Positions 24,896 to 36,450 of a DNA stretch of 64,000 nt are shown here, piece after piece. Made by a program: the position numbers and the translations under genes. The notes beneath the pieces were generated by a model. It saw nothing but the letters and a program-made list of their open reading frames with translations, searched no databases and had not been told where the DNA came from. This DNA is from Apostichopus japonicus (taxonomy: Eukaryota > Echinodermata > Holothuroidea > Aspidochirotida > Stichopodidae): NCBI RefSeq assembly GCF_037975245.1, contig NC_092576.1:22135611-22199610 (forward strand), in the 5' to 3' direction. The stretch's first letter is position 1, and the number at the start of each line of letters is the position of its first letter.

Positions 24896-25113
24896 GACAT
24901 ATCCTTTAAATGTTCTGAACGTAGCCCATAACGGATTACCATCGTAACGTCTTCCTCTGTTAGTATCCTAGGCTCCCCATTTACTTGCTCTGTCTCTATG
25001 TGTATCTTCTCTACCGTCAATAATTGGTTCAATCTGAGTCCAGAGTGAAGTACAATAACATCTTTCTCACACTCCTTCAAAGATTTGTTAAGGCATACAC
25101 TGGTGATGGGAAT
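24896..25113 (-). CDS. NLR gene, exon 4: leucine-rich-repeat-like exon
   Basis: 218 nt between acceptor CGTTTTCCGTCAG/ATT (exon begins at 25113) and donor GATATGTC/GTGAGT (ends at 24896). It enters in phase 0, matching the phase-0 exit of the NACHT exon, and leaves in phase 2. It starts IPITSVCLNKSL and contains VLHSGLRLNQLLTVEKIHI and RILTEEDVTMVIRYGL, ending SEHLKDM. Spacing of leucines and similarity to the exon at 7313-7521 mark it as part of the LRR or linker region following NACHT. Modelled residues 618-690. The degenerate leucine pattern means the domain name is an inference. Confidence 0.75.
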
Positions 25114-28100
25114 CTGACGGAAAACGAAACGAATTATTAGTTTTAGCATCGATATAAATCATGACAATGTTAACTCTCTGGTTAAAGTATGTTCGTAGTA
25201 CCCTTGATCAAGTAGTTATTGCGGTTTGCGGCTGCTTTCAGTTTGATTGCTCAGGGTAAGATGGCGCGTATAAATACAGTATTTGTCGAATTGAAAGGGA
25301 AAAAGGAGGAGGGGCTGAAAAAGCTTAAGAAAAGGGGGAAAGAGTGAACGTATGACGAGTGTAAGAACTCTGATGAAATGTAACCCATAAGTTTAAGAGT
25401 GTCACCGAAACACATTGTTCTAAAGATAACGATGATATGATTTATTTAAAGTAATTTATGCAAAAGATTAGTTATGAAAACAAATAATAGTTGATTTCTG
25501 TACTCATCATTACTCCGTTAAAGGCACAAAATACATTATTTAATTAACTTGGCATCAAATGCTTCCTGCCACTATGCTATACATTCTTTTACTGGAGAAT
25601 CGGACAATTTATCCTTTTGTAACTCAAATATCCTATAAAGTCATTTAAATGGAGAGAAACATCTTAACAGTATATACCATTCCATGAACGGAGAGCATAA
25701 TAGTACCTATTGTGCTTAAACAACAGAAGAGAGAAAGCTCATACTCGTTTATCTTGAAATAAGACTATACCAACTTAGAATAGGACGAAGAGATCATCGA
25801 CTCTCTGGAAGCGGAAAGGAATCCAGTTAATTCAATATGTACCATGATATCATATTGTCACATACACTGTGTTTGCTTACATTTATCTTTGTTTTGTGTA
25901 TCAACTCCTTGTTATGATTCGGGCATAGTCACATATACTGTATGCATGTTTGAATTCTCGTCTCTGTCATACTCAGTCATAGTAATCATATATGCCTCAT
26001 AACCGGCTTGTTAGCATGTCACTGTTCTGAATACAGTCTTTATCGTATTTAATGCAGTAATTAATTTATCAATGTCTTAGTATTGTTATGTATCATTATC
26101 TAGGTTTACAGTGGTACCGCACAAATACGAGCAAGGAATAAAATCAGAAAGGTTACACTGTCTCATTTATGGCTGGCTGGTTGTCAAGTGGCACATATAC
26201 AACGCACAGTGAGGGCAGCACAACAATTACCCGTTACATGCAATTTAATACTAACGGTAGTAGCAGACGCCCATTAAAAACCACATTGACTTAAACACTA
26301 ACTAACAAAAGTACCATGGTCTTTAAGTCTAGATAGTAGTTCTCACTGGCTAAACGTTACCCGTCACTGTTTAGCATACCCAGGTGGCCATTTGTGGCAC
26401 AATCAATTTTCCGTATCATGAACATGTATATTTTTTGCTATCAGAGCCTGACATTTTCTTAACTTGTAAGCAAACCTTAGAGGAATTGGGACTATCGTTA
26501 ATTAATATCTTAAGATGCAAAATTATTTTTGGAATTTCTCATAAAACTTGACGAGAACAAAAAACAGCGGTAAATCACAACATTGAAAATAAGAACGATA
26601 ACAACGATTCAGAGGATACAATTCTATTGATGAGTTGAATGAAGCAAGAACCAAGTTTGTGAGGAGTCGCGTTACATTATAATCTCTTGCCACTGTATTT
26701 TCTTTAGCAATGTTATTTTCATTAGTTCTTTTCCTCAATAGATATTAAACCGAAAAAGCGGCTTGGTTTATTTGCTCTTTGAAAATGGATAATGGTATAC
26801 ACTAGCATATCTGTTATCATCCGTTAACGCATAGATATGATTAAGATTTATAGGCATAGGCGTAGGAGGCAGGCAGCGAGGGGACTGTTTTATCATCTTC
26901 GTTTCTTCCACCGACCAGCCTATTAGAAAACATGCATATGGGCGCTATGCCTCATTCAAAATAGGAAAAGATGTTGGCAATTATTGCTTAAGGGCATACG
27001 TAAATATTAATCAAGGAATCTCGAACAAATCTCTATTGACTTAAGTGAATCGCTAACACATTGTTTTTCCAGACAGTTCTTGATGATGAACCGTACTATT
27101 GTATTGTTTTAAGCGTGTTACATACTTTATTAAATTATACTTTCAAAGAGTGTTTGCGCATATAATTAAAGTATTAACCGGAAGGATATAAGTTATGTTC
27201 TAATGTTTGATAACGTTAATTCAAAGGACTACCAATGATTAGAAAGAACAGTTAGAATGAATCATAATCTCACAGTAATGTAGCTTGTAACTCCATGTCG
27301 GGGGTGGGGTGGATTGAATACGTCAAATGTTTAATACCTACAGAGTGAATCGACCATGAATATCATCAAATGATGGTAGTATTCGGTGGACTGGGATTGT
27401 TGGTTACTTACTGGTCAGTTATATTACACTCTTGTCACTGTGTTTCATGTAATACATGCCAATGTATCAGCTAGAATTATTAAAAACTACGTTATGGTCG
27501 TAATATTCAGAGTAATGGTTAATACCGACCTAGGTGCAATGTTTTTGAAATACCTTTCTCCACTAACGTGTCACTGCATTCATGTGTTTATTGAATTTGC
27601 CCTCAACTGCATTACATTAAATTATATTTGGTTCTTGTAACAGCGTGAGTGCATATGCACTGCTAAATTCAACACCAGATTGAACTTAAAGAAAATACAA
27701 GAACTGGCTGGCGGAACAAACAACAGGATACACAAGAGTCAGTTTAAAATGTAATAGAGTAGAATAATATAATATGTTAAGAATGATTTAAGTCAAGTTA
27801 AGAAGCTGTATGGGATTGCCATTAGCGATTACATTTTATAACGGAGAGCTAGTGCCCCAGGGTCATTGAAACAGTTTCCTATGTAGGGGTAATAAGAGGT
27901 AATTCCACAGAAGAAATGAGATGTCGAATGTTTAATTCTTACTCAAACTTAGAATATGCACTCCTTTTATATAAGTATCCCTAACACATGGTTGTGTTCG
28001 TAAATACTTTATGCGGTTGCCAAAGGGGATAGGGGCACCCATAGTAGTTGTCCAATTCTACCCCGGCTGAATGCCCCCCCCCCCCCAAAAAAAATGTTTC

Positions 28101-28363
28101 CCCTGACTGACGATGCGAGGCTGAGGATTAAGCCCCTTATATTTTTGCACGGCACTGTCTTTTATTGTAGGGGGAGGGGGGGGGGGGGTTGAGGTGTAGT
28201 AAAACATGATATTTTCGTTAGTACCATATCATTAATATCCTCAATCATATAAATACGTTATAACTGAAAGTTGGTCGCACGAATACCTAAACTCCCCCAT
28301 AACTGCGTTGTAAAGTATAATGAAGCTAAATCATGTGACAATGGTAAGATATGAATTACTTAC
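25114..28363. other. NLR intron 3, nothing recognised
   Basis: No repeat or coding unit is recognised except C and G homopolymer tracts near 28075 and 28175. An 84-codon plus-strand frame at 27386-27640 lacks any domain. Confidence 0.4.
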
Positions 28364-29901
28364 GTTGCTTTTAACTGCAATGTCAAGAATCTGTATTGTT
28401 GACCTTTGAAGGAGTCTACTATCAGTGGCTCTGATCGTCGCGCCTCCTGTTAATAAATCTTCCACAATGGCCACTACGTCATCAGCCTCACCAACTTGTT
28501 CAAAGAAACACAGTAATGCGAAAGATTGGCCGCCCTCCATTCCTTTCAGATACTTGATGATTCTTGATGAAGATTTCTTACTGAGTCCACAAGCAAATCT
28601 AAAGACAAACTGTAAATCAACAGGGTTTATTTTCTTGAACTTATTCTGGAGCCAAAGAGGAAACCAGCTCCCTGCACACTTTGAAAGATAATTGGCTGCA
28701 TACCATTCAGCAAATAGTTTGTGATAAAATCTGACAACAGTTGTTTGCTGAAAAACAGAAACCGCCGCCATCCCTGGTTTATAATTCACCTTAACAATGT
28801 CGTCTTCAATTAGGATTCCTATTGTGATGAGTTCATTGTAACATTCATCGCTAACATTGTTCTTAAACATGTCTTTCTGCCAAACAATCTGCTGATTCTT
28901 TCCAGTAAGAGCATTAAATAATAGTTTGTTAAGCTTTGGATAATCTGGAATGATAGCAGGGTCATTTGGTTTTCTAGCGTGACCCGTTTTGGTCCGCATA
29001 TGCTCATAAAAGCATGTTAGAATGTAACTAAAAAAACTGGTAACAGACGCGAACGATACCACGCTTTCTTCTTCGTAAGAGATATGTACAAACATCACAC
29101 AGAAGAGAGGTACTTGGCAAATGTCGCTTAACACAGGACTTCTAGTGAGAAGATCATTGATTCTCCTAGCCGCTTGATCATCGTTAACAGCAACAGCTCT
29201 TCTGATGTAGTCATCCCTTGCATTATCATCAAAACCCGTCAAACGAACATTGACCGTCTCTACATCGAGATTATCGGGTAAATAAGCTGACCTAGTACAT
29301 GTTATTACCTTAAAGTTCGCAAACATATTACCAGCGATGATGTTCATAATTTCTGATTGATCACTGATATCTTTGTCCGGATATTCATCATACCCATCTA
29401 AAATCAGCACAACGCACCGGCTGTTTAACAGAATTTCCATAATGTCTCCCTCTGTTAGTTTTGATTCACGTGGCATCAATATCAGTTTGATCGCCAGACA
29501 AATCGACAATATGCTGCCAAGGAGTCTTAGTGGAAGCAAAATAAAGATATCTACATCTTTCAATGGAGATGAATCAGCTGCAGTGCACCAGTCATAAGCA
29601 GCTTGTAATGTAAACGTTGTTTTACCATAACCAGGATCGCCCTCTAACAGTATTCGCTTTGAAGATATTATGTCATCATTAAATACATCGCGATATGAAT
29701 TTAGTTTTACAGGTTCCATTCTATTTCCTTCCAATGGACGTTCGCTTCCTTTATTGTTTCTTCTGTACATTTCAATACCACCTTCTACAAATACTTCATT
29801 CACACGAAACACCTTTTCGCGGATATAAGGTATTGGATGGATCTTGCTGTAACATTGTTTGTAAAATGTCTTGAGGTATCGTACAAACAGGCATGTCTTA
29901 T
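28364..29901 (-). CDS. NLR gene, exon 3: NACHT NTPase domain
   Basis: A 1538-nt exon, the only long open frame in the window. NLRs are cytoplasmic immune sensors whose NACHT domain binds ATP and drives assembly. In modelled protein numbering there is a Walker A GDPGYGKT at 192-199, a Walker B LILDGYDE at 270-277, a sensor-type VITCTR at about 302-307, and a winged-helix signature FYHKLFAEWYAANYLS at about 496-511. All key NTPase residues appear intact. The acceptor GAGAACAG (exon begins at 29901) takes phase 1 from exon 2, and the donor AGCAAC/GTAAGT leaves phase 0. The frame runs upstream past the acceptor and has no ATG near its start, so this is an internal exon, not a whole gene. The reading frame is undisrupted, which argues for a functional gene. 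Confidence 0.93.
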
Positions 29902-30022
29902 CTGTTCTCAAAATAATAAAAACATATGTAGCTTTTACAACAGTATATCAGGCTTTGTTATGTTATGTGTTACTTACTTGCAATTGGTTCATGATGATGA
30001 TCATGGTCATGATGACGATGAC

Positions 30023-30121
<99 letters not shown>

Positions 30122-30521
30122 TCTTTAACGAATTATATAGTGTCATATTATCACCGAGAAAACGTTACATACATTTAATATGGTAAGTTTACTGAATATA
30201 AAGCTTACATTTAGCTGACAAACGTTTGTAATTATAATCCTAATAAATCAAAGTTAAAAAATGTTTTCAAGCTATGAACTTAACTGCTGTGATATTTACG
30301 CAAGCTAACTTGCAATAGTCGTTTTTATTTGTGTTGGGTTTGACAATGACTTGATAATAGTAAGAAATCATTAGTTGTTAACACATTAACGTAGTTTAAT
30401 ATTATAATAGACTACCCTATAATATACTAGATTTACCCTGTATGCAGGCATTGTATTCCGTCATTTATTTGGTCGTACATGTGTCAGTCTCTAGTCAGAT
30501 ATATATCGTACTACACCTTAC
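29902..30521. other. NLR intron 2 with ATT microsatellite
   Basis: A 619-bp intron between the death-fold and NACHT exons. It contains a long trinucleotide repeat; the rest is AT-rich and unremarkable. Confidence 0.7.
30023..30120. repeat. (AAT)n trinucleotide repeat, about 32 copies
   Basis: Uninterrupted AAT/ATA repeat of about 98 bp. The Asn-rich and Ile-rich plus-strand frames (29837-30178) are read-through of it. Confidence 0.97.
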
Positions 30522-30782
30522 CTTCGGATCCAGGGATAATATCCTGCAGGGTGCTAAGTAAACCATGAAGTTTCAATTTATCAAGAGCAGTTAACAAGGG
30601 TGAGATGTCATTAGGCTTTATTTGACCCCGAACTTCCATTAAGAAGACCATGATTAGCCCGGGGCTGTTCTCATGTCGTAACACGTCAATCTCAGCAGGA
30701 GTAAACATGAAGAGCGTTGCAAGTTTGAGTATGATTTCAGTTGTGAGGAGCTCGGCTAGTCGTACCTTAAAGCTGCCAAAAT
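30522..30782 (-). CDS. NLR gene, exon 2: death-fold (DED-like) domain
   Basis: 261 nt from acceptor CTTCTCTTTACAG/ATT (30782) to donor GGATCCGAAG/GTAAGG (30522), phase 1 in and phase 1 out. It carries modelled residues 18-104, beginning FGSFKVRLAELL. The pattern of a five- or six-helix bundle, with PGLIMVFLMEVRGQI then NDISPLLTALDKLKLHGLL, resembles death effector domains, where a Leu-rich helix follows an N-L/I-S-x-L motif. An N-terminal death-fold before NACHT is the classical effector arrangement of NLRs and would recruit caspases or adaptors. Death or CARD domains are alternatives that only a profile search can separate. The exon lies only about 60 bp from the truncated retroelement in intron 1. 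Confidence 0.8.
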
Positions 30783-30929
30783 CTGTAAAGAGAAGTTTAC
30801 GAACATGAACGGTCTTGACTGAGTATGATTGGAAAATTCTTCTTTACTCCAGATTCTTCCACCCCAAAATTGAAGAGTTATATCAATCAGTACCGGAACA
30901 CGTAGCGAACAAGGTAGTATAACTCACAC

Positions 30930-32058
30930 CTGAGCACCCATCGTTGGGGACATTCTACACTTTACCTAAAGTCCACAAACGTTCTAAATTGATAGCCGAC
31001 GCTCAACAAGCACTACCTGGAGTAACCCTTTCTGACCCTCAGAAAATCCGCCGTTCAGACATTTGTAAACTAGTCAGGACGCTTAATCTATTTCCTCCTT
31101 GCCGACCTATTATTTCAGGAATTGGTTATCTAACTAAGCATCTTTCAGAATACATAGACTCCATTCTCAACCTTTCGTTAAACCATATTCCTTCTTATCT
31201 ACGGGACACAACAAATTGGTTTGATAATACTTAATAATATTGAAACAATTACCGAATAATTCCTTACTTGTAACTATGGACAATTATCACCAATATCCCT
31301 CATAATGGGGAATTATCGCTTGTCAACATTTTTCATCGTATGCCACCAACCCTACTTTAGCTGATGTTCTTGATCCTAGTTTACGTTTTATTTTAAGTAA
31401 AACTTAGTTCTCTTTAAATGTGATTATCTCCAAATCAATGGTACCGCTATGGGCACTAAGATAGCACCATGTTACGCCAACATATTTATGCACGAATTGG
31501 AACAGGAAATGGTATCCACTTCTCCTCAAAAGCCATCACATTATCATAGATACATTGACGATAGATTTATTGTCTGGCCTCATGGTGAAGAATCTCTTAA
31601 GTCTTTCTCTGAGAATGTTACTTTTCTCTCCAAGTTTCTAAACACCAAATGTCATTTTTTGGATAGCAAATTTTTAACCACTTCGGTTTATTATAAGCCG
31701 GCTATTCATATGTAATTTACACGACCCACATAATCTCAAGAGTTCTATCGTTTACAGTCTAATGCCTTAGACTTGATTGTTTGTTCCCACCCACTTGATT
31801 TTGAATACAGGTATCCATTTTAAATGGTTATTTCATGAACGTCGGATACTCCCTTCACTTAAGTAGACAGGGCAGTCCCAAGGCAGACAAATTGAACCGT
31901 GAGGCTTATTAAAATACAAGTCTAAAAGTCCTTACACACGCATTCCGTTTGTTATCAATTACAAACCCCTAATCAAACCCTTTATGAGCTCTATCAAACA
32001 GAAATTTGCTGTATTCCAAGGCGATCAGTCTGTAGGAGAATCGTTTACGGTACCCCGC
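30930..32058 (+). pseudogene. Penelope-like reverse transcriptase, 5' fragment
   Basis: Decayed reverse-transcriptase core. Visible pieces are FYTLPKVHK, then RPIISGIGYLTKHLSEYIDS (31118-31177), then MGTKIAPCYANIFMHELE (31449 on), then the catalytic-type RYIDDRFIVWPHGEESL (about 31551-31601). These match the order and spacing of Penelope-like transcriptases, where YIDD is the metal-binding motif. Further on, TRIPFVINYKP and FAVFQGDQSVGESF (about 31940-32045) belong to the conserved region after the transcriptase. Stops and frameshifts occur near 31231, 31400 and 31713, so no enzyme can be made. DIRS or LTR elements are less likely because of the GIY-YIG end downstream. Confidence 0.85.
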
Positions 32059-32061
32059 ATA

Positions 32062-34714
32062 TAGTCCATCGGGGCAGGCTCGATATCGTTCACTGTCATT
32101 GCACATATTTATTACCAAGGTTTGACCACATATTCTGGTGTGTTTTCATATGCTAATTACATTTCTCGATGTTGAATGGTTGGGGAAGTGTTATTTTAAG
32201 AGTAAACATCAGTTTAAGACTTGATTTGTTGCAGATGAAAGTGCAGGCCATCGCCCAAAGAAAAGAATATGTGCGGTGCCTCCTCTCTATAGATTTCTCT
32301 GGCACAAAACCTTGTAGAAAATCAGGACTCAAGTTTACGAAAAGATGAAGATCTGGTACCTGGCACACAGAATAGCTGTCTCAGTGTCTGACACGAGATG
32401 CTGAAAAATGGCTCAAAGAAGCTGCTGCACAGAGATGTGATGAAAGAATGAAAATGCTATTGCGCATGATATTCTGTTTACACATCATAGAGGAAGACTA
32501 CTTCTTCCTAAGCAAGCGACATTGGGTGTTTGTCATGTTGACAGTGGCGAGGAAGTCGTATTACTCAGAAAGGATTGTTTGTGTAACCAAAGCATAACCT
32601 GGTTAATGTTTTGTTGTTTATGGTTATCCTTTTCTATCATTTTCTATTGTTTTGTTTATTCTTTGAACTTTTCCTTTCCCTTTCCTATTTTGCTTTATTC
32701 ATTTGATAATGAATAACTTACTTTGGTAGAATGAGGATTTCCTTAAGTTTCACTCTTTTGCTAACTACTACAGGGCAACAGTTTGTCAGGTGGCCCTGTG
32801 TGACCTTTGTCTTTTTTAAACAAAGTAATGGTTTTGTGTGGTCCTTGTTTTCTAGGAATACATGTGCTGGCTCCAAGCCTCTATCATTTTTTAGAACTGT
32901 CGAAGAAATAGACAGATCAATAGCTATTTCGTTTTGGTAGGAATTTTCTTGGTAATGAATGTGTATATTCAAACTTATTTAAGGGCATTGATGAGACCCA
33001 TTTATAAGTTTGTGATTCGAGGGAGGCAAACCTAATCCAGAGATTTCCCCCAACAGAGTAAACCTGCCCAGGAAGTAACCCAAGTAAGCAATTATATTTC
33101 GCGACTTAGTAGTTGTTTACCCGCGCCGCGATTGTGTTCTTATGTCGTTACGACTTTTAAGCATTTACTTTCCAATGACTTCAGTGGATTTCGTGTTAGA
33201 CGTAACAGCTCTGATAAGATTTGTAAGTTACTCATTTATATCATTTACAATTTTGTTTTAGATTAAGCGACCCCATAGTTTTTCATACAAGATTCATGTG
33301 CATAGTAAACCTACTATTTTCCTTAATATGTTTATTTTTGTGTGAGAGTTACGCCTTTTCAAGTTGTCCCCACGGCCCTACCGGCCCTACTCTCATTGGA
33401 AGGTGCGACTTGTAATTTTCCCAAACCTTAAAATATATATGTTTGCTTGGTCACTGCTTTTTTGACTAGCTGCATTTGCGTTAAAGGTGAGTCTGGAGGC
33501 AGCCTACTTCAGGAGACGGACAGTTTTTAAAAATGCAGTTATTCAAATTATGTTTATCACAACATAATTTTGTTGCTTTCTTCGAAAAATAACACTGCCA
33601 AGAAGAATCCAACAACTCTTAAAATATTCTTCGGACATTCCTCTATTACTTCAGCCAACACGTACTGTATTTAATTATGTTATCATCTTGCTGTGACAAG
33701 GAACTGAGGTTTGTTTTAATTGTCGTACAGTTCAACGTATAAGAGTGACGTTATTTGTTTATTGTTTACTCTTTATATAACACCTTTCTTAGTACCCAAC
33801 ACCCAACTGTTAAAATATTCTTCAGACGGTCCTATATAGCTTTCAGCCAACATTACCTGGTTCTAAATACTGTTAGTGCAAGAATATTTGAATTATGCTA
33901 TCATCTTGCTGTGACAAGAAACTGCTCTATTTTCATTATCGTACAACGTATAAGAGTGACGTCATATTTATATTGTTTACCCGTAAAATAACCTCTCCTA
34001 GCACCCAACAACTCTTTAAATATCAGTTTGATATCCCTCTATTACTTTCAACAAGCACATCCTGTTTCTAAATGATTGAAAGAACATTTAAATCATGTCG
34101 TTTCCATGTTGCTGTTACAAGGAACTCCTGAGTTTTAATTGTCGTCCAACCTATTACAGTGACGTCAAATGTTTATTGTTTACTCGTAACGTTTTACCTC
34201 TTTTAGCATCATAAAACTCTTCAAGTGTTCTTAGGACATTTCTTTACATCACCCAATAAACAAACTTTGGTTCTAAATCGGTTTAGTAACATTTAAAACT
34301 ATTACCATGTTGCTGTTAATAGTCGTTGCTGAGTTTTAACTTAGCCCACACTTCGTAGTTATATAGGTCATTTGTTGATTACACGTACGATAACATCTCT
34401 CCAAGCATCCAACAACTCCTAAGATAATCTCAGGACATCCCTGTAAAACTGTCAACAAAAACAGCTAGGTTCTAATAAGTTCAAGAGCATTTAAATGCAA
34501 TTTTTATGTAATGGCAAGAAACTGCTTTGTTGTCATTGTCGAACACCGTATAACAGTGACGTCATGTTTTTTGTTTACTCGAAAAATAACACCTCTCCAA
34601 TAATACAACATCGCAAAAAATGTTCCCAGGACATCCCTCTATTACTTCAGCCAACACACCTTGGTACTAAGTATGTGCAACGAAACTCATTTTGAAGCCT
34701 GCCCCGATGGACTA
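32062..34714. mobile_element. 2653-bp inverted-repeat DNA transposon nested in the Penelope remnant
   Basis: Both ends are the same perfect 19-bp inverted repeat, TAGTCCATCGGGGCAGGCT at 32062-32080 and its complement at 34696-34714. ATA lies on both sides (32059-32061 and 34715-34717), a 3-bp target duplication. Removing the element and one ATA rejoins the retroelement frame exactly at this junction (TVPRI upstream, IAVRKPK downstream), which confirms the boundaries independently. Three-base duplications are typical of PIF/Harbinger elements, though those usually prefer TWA. No transposase is visible. About 40% of the interior is a tandem repeat. Confidence 0.9.
33583..34690. repeat. About 200-bp degenerate tandem repeat inside the nested transposon
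   Basis: Units share CAACAACTCTTAAAATATTC, ACATCCCTCTATTACTTCAG, TGTTGCTGT(G/T)ACAAGGAACT, and GTATAAGAGTGACGTCAT..TTTATTGTTTACTCG. The AGTGACGT word appears at 33744, 33955, 34158 and 34555, giving a period near 200-210 bp and five to six units. Most units carry the palindrome TGACGTCA. A frame at 33755-33991 is an artefact of it. Confidence 0.85.
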
Positions 34715-34717
34715 ATA

Positions 34718-35227
34718 ATAGCAGTTCGTAAACCCAAAACCTGAGATTTCTACTCTCTTCCTCCAGACTCCCTTATTCAGTTTCCACCTCCGCAGGCAAT
34801 TTCCTTTGCAGTAAACCTGGATACCATATGTGCGCCCATATTACCCCAGGCACCGAGGTTAAAATTCCCAATGTTGACTATATTCTAAGACCCCTTTCCC
34901 TCTCTTGTGATTCTAATATTGTTACTTACATATTCTACTGTGTACTTTGTAAAGAGGGAAATTACGTAGGTGGAGCAGCTTCCTGGTCCGCTTGCTTACG
35001 TTTTAATTATCACAAAACTAACTATTCGTGATAATTTTGAGGATTCCCCGTTTCCGAACATTTCAATCTCCATAGTCATACTCTCAAAAACCTAATATGT
35101 ATTTTAATGCCTCAAACTTCAAATCCTGTAATGAACATAAACGTAAAGAAATCGATTGGATCTTTCGTACTAAGTGTCAAATCACCCTCCATAAAAAAGA
35201 TTTGGGACCCCTTAACAACCATATGTA
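34718..35227 (+). pseudogene. Penelope-like element, GIY-YIG endonuclease 3' fragment
   Basis: It follows directly from the transcriptase fragment once the insertion is discounted: IAVRKPK, a frameshift, then the CAHITPGTEVKIP region (34832 on). The GIY-YIG type stretch NIVTYIFYCVLCKEGNYVGG (about 34915-34974) follows, then LRFNYHKTN. After a frameshift come SEHFNLHSH and FKSCNEHKRKEIDWIFRTKC, ending with a stop at 35227. The GIY motif appears here as the diverged TYI..NYVG form usual in Penelope elements. In intact elements this domain nicks the target for integration. At least two frameshifts make it non-functional. Confidence 0.85.
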
Positions 35228-36370
35228 ATCCGTTCTTTGCTCCTTAATCCGCTTCTTGTATAGTCATGGTTTATTTGGTTCTAATTCCATCAATTCAACT
35301 TACACTTATCTAGCGTCATACTTTCATTGTGTTACGTATTGTACTTTTCATTGACTGCCAAGTATTGCTGACGATTTCAGTATTACAATACAAGCATTGT
35401 GTTGTTCCTTTCATGACACTAACTGAAAATGAAACCCTTCTTACTAAATATAGTCGTGAAGAGAAATCGAAAAAAAGATACTTTTGTCAACTTGTAAGTA
35501 GATCTTTAATTTTGTTGATATATGAAGTATTTCGCATGAAAATGAGAAAGTTATAAAGACGTTTGAGAGTAAGCTTATAACCAAAGAAAATGTCTTGTTT
35601 AGAAAACAGAACTGATATTAGTTAGTGTTTCAACTCAGTTACCATGGCAATCACATATTTTGATACTACCTGACATGCCAAATACATCTGTGAAAATTCT
35701 AATCAAATTCAATGCTTACCCATAAAGCTGTGGCAGGGAAAGTCCCTGTTTGCTTACTTTAAATATATCCTTTAGTTGAGACAGCAAAATGACCTGTGAG
35801 ACACAAGTCTCCATCGTGGATATGTCGCAGCTTTACTCCAAAAATGTTTATTTGTCTTTCAAACCCTAGGTCTTTACCAAGGTTATGAATACTGCATATC
35901 TATCAAATATAACCACTTGTAGTTTTTACTTAATTTAAAAAAAAAATCGTTTGGGGTATTCAAGACACATGTTCTCATCGTTGTGAACCTTCCTATCAAT
36001 TTCAACATAGCCGTTTTGAAGGAGTTTTAGATAAAAAAGTGCAAATGTTAAACGCATAAACATCCACATGCACAGACAGGGGGCGTTTTATCCCTTCGCA
36101 TTCATAAGGAGTTCTGGTCACACTCGGCCACCTCACCATGGGTGACCCCGAGAATCGCTGCAGAAATATATTACCTTTTACCACTGCATGCGTTGCTATG
36201 GCAACTAAGACCAACGAACTGCGGTATTTTATTCTCCTTATAGGCAGCGATGAAACCCAAAAATATGAAAATGTGTCTGTTAACAACGGATTCGTGGATG
36301 AAGCAATTCGGATTTGTGGATGAAGCTAATCTATAGACAATTTATTCATCAGGAAGTAGAAAGAACTTAC
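35228..36370. other. NLR intron 1, remainder
   Basis: Between the retroelement end and the first coding exon. Contains no recognised exon; the frames at 35329-35556 and 36002-36323 have no domain. Confidence 0.4.
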
Positions 36371-36450
36371 TCATTATGGTGTCATCCGATAAATTTTCGG
36401 TAGCTGGAGATGCATTAGCCATTCTGTTTGGTTTTGTCTTCTTATCTTGT
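36371..36450 (-). CDS. NLR gene, exon 1: start codon exon
   Basis: On the minus strand TATTTTTCAG/ACAAGATAAG opens an 80-nt exon at 36450. ATG at 36422 starts MANASPATENLSDDTIM and the exon closes ATAATGA/GTAAGT at 36371. The one spare base (phase 1) plus the first two of exon 2 make an Asn codon, and the frame then continues into the death-fold domain. That is why this start is preferred over any ATG inside exon 2. The 28 bases before the ATG are 5' untranslated and are preceded by an acceptor, so at least one more non-coding exon should exist upstream. The N-terminal residues are Ser/Thr/Asn-rich with no signal peptide, as expected for a cytoplasmic sensor. Confidence 0.7.

Larger units (their letters stand above)
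30840..35227 (+). mobile_element. Penelope-like retroelement remnant, split by an insertion
   Basis: The sequence encodes, in broken frames, a Penelope-type reverse transcriptase followed by a GIY-YIG endonuclease end. It lies in NLR intron 1 in the opposite orientation to the gene. The 5' part is missing; the first recognisable peptide (HPSLGTFYTLPKVHK) begins at about 30932. The stop after NNHM at 35227 marks the end of the coding part. Several frameshifts and stops show that it is dead. Bases 32062-34714 are a later DNA transposon insertion. Confidence 0.85.

Noticed and set aside
28425-29597. Plus-strand and off-frame minus frames across the NACHT exon
   Set aside because: Shadows of the real 512-codon reading frame.
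29837-30178. Poly-Asn and poly-Ile plus-strand frames
   Set aside because: Read-through of an AAT microsatellite in the NLR intron and shadow of the NACHT exon.
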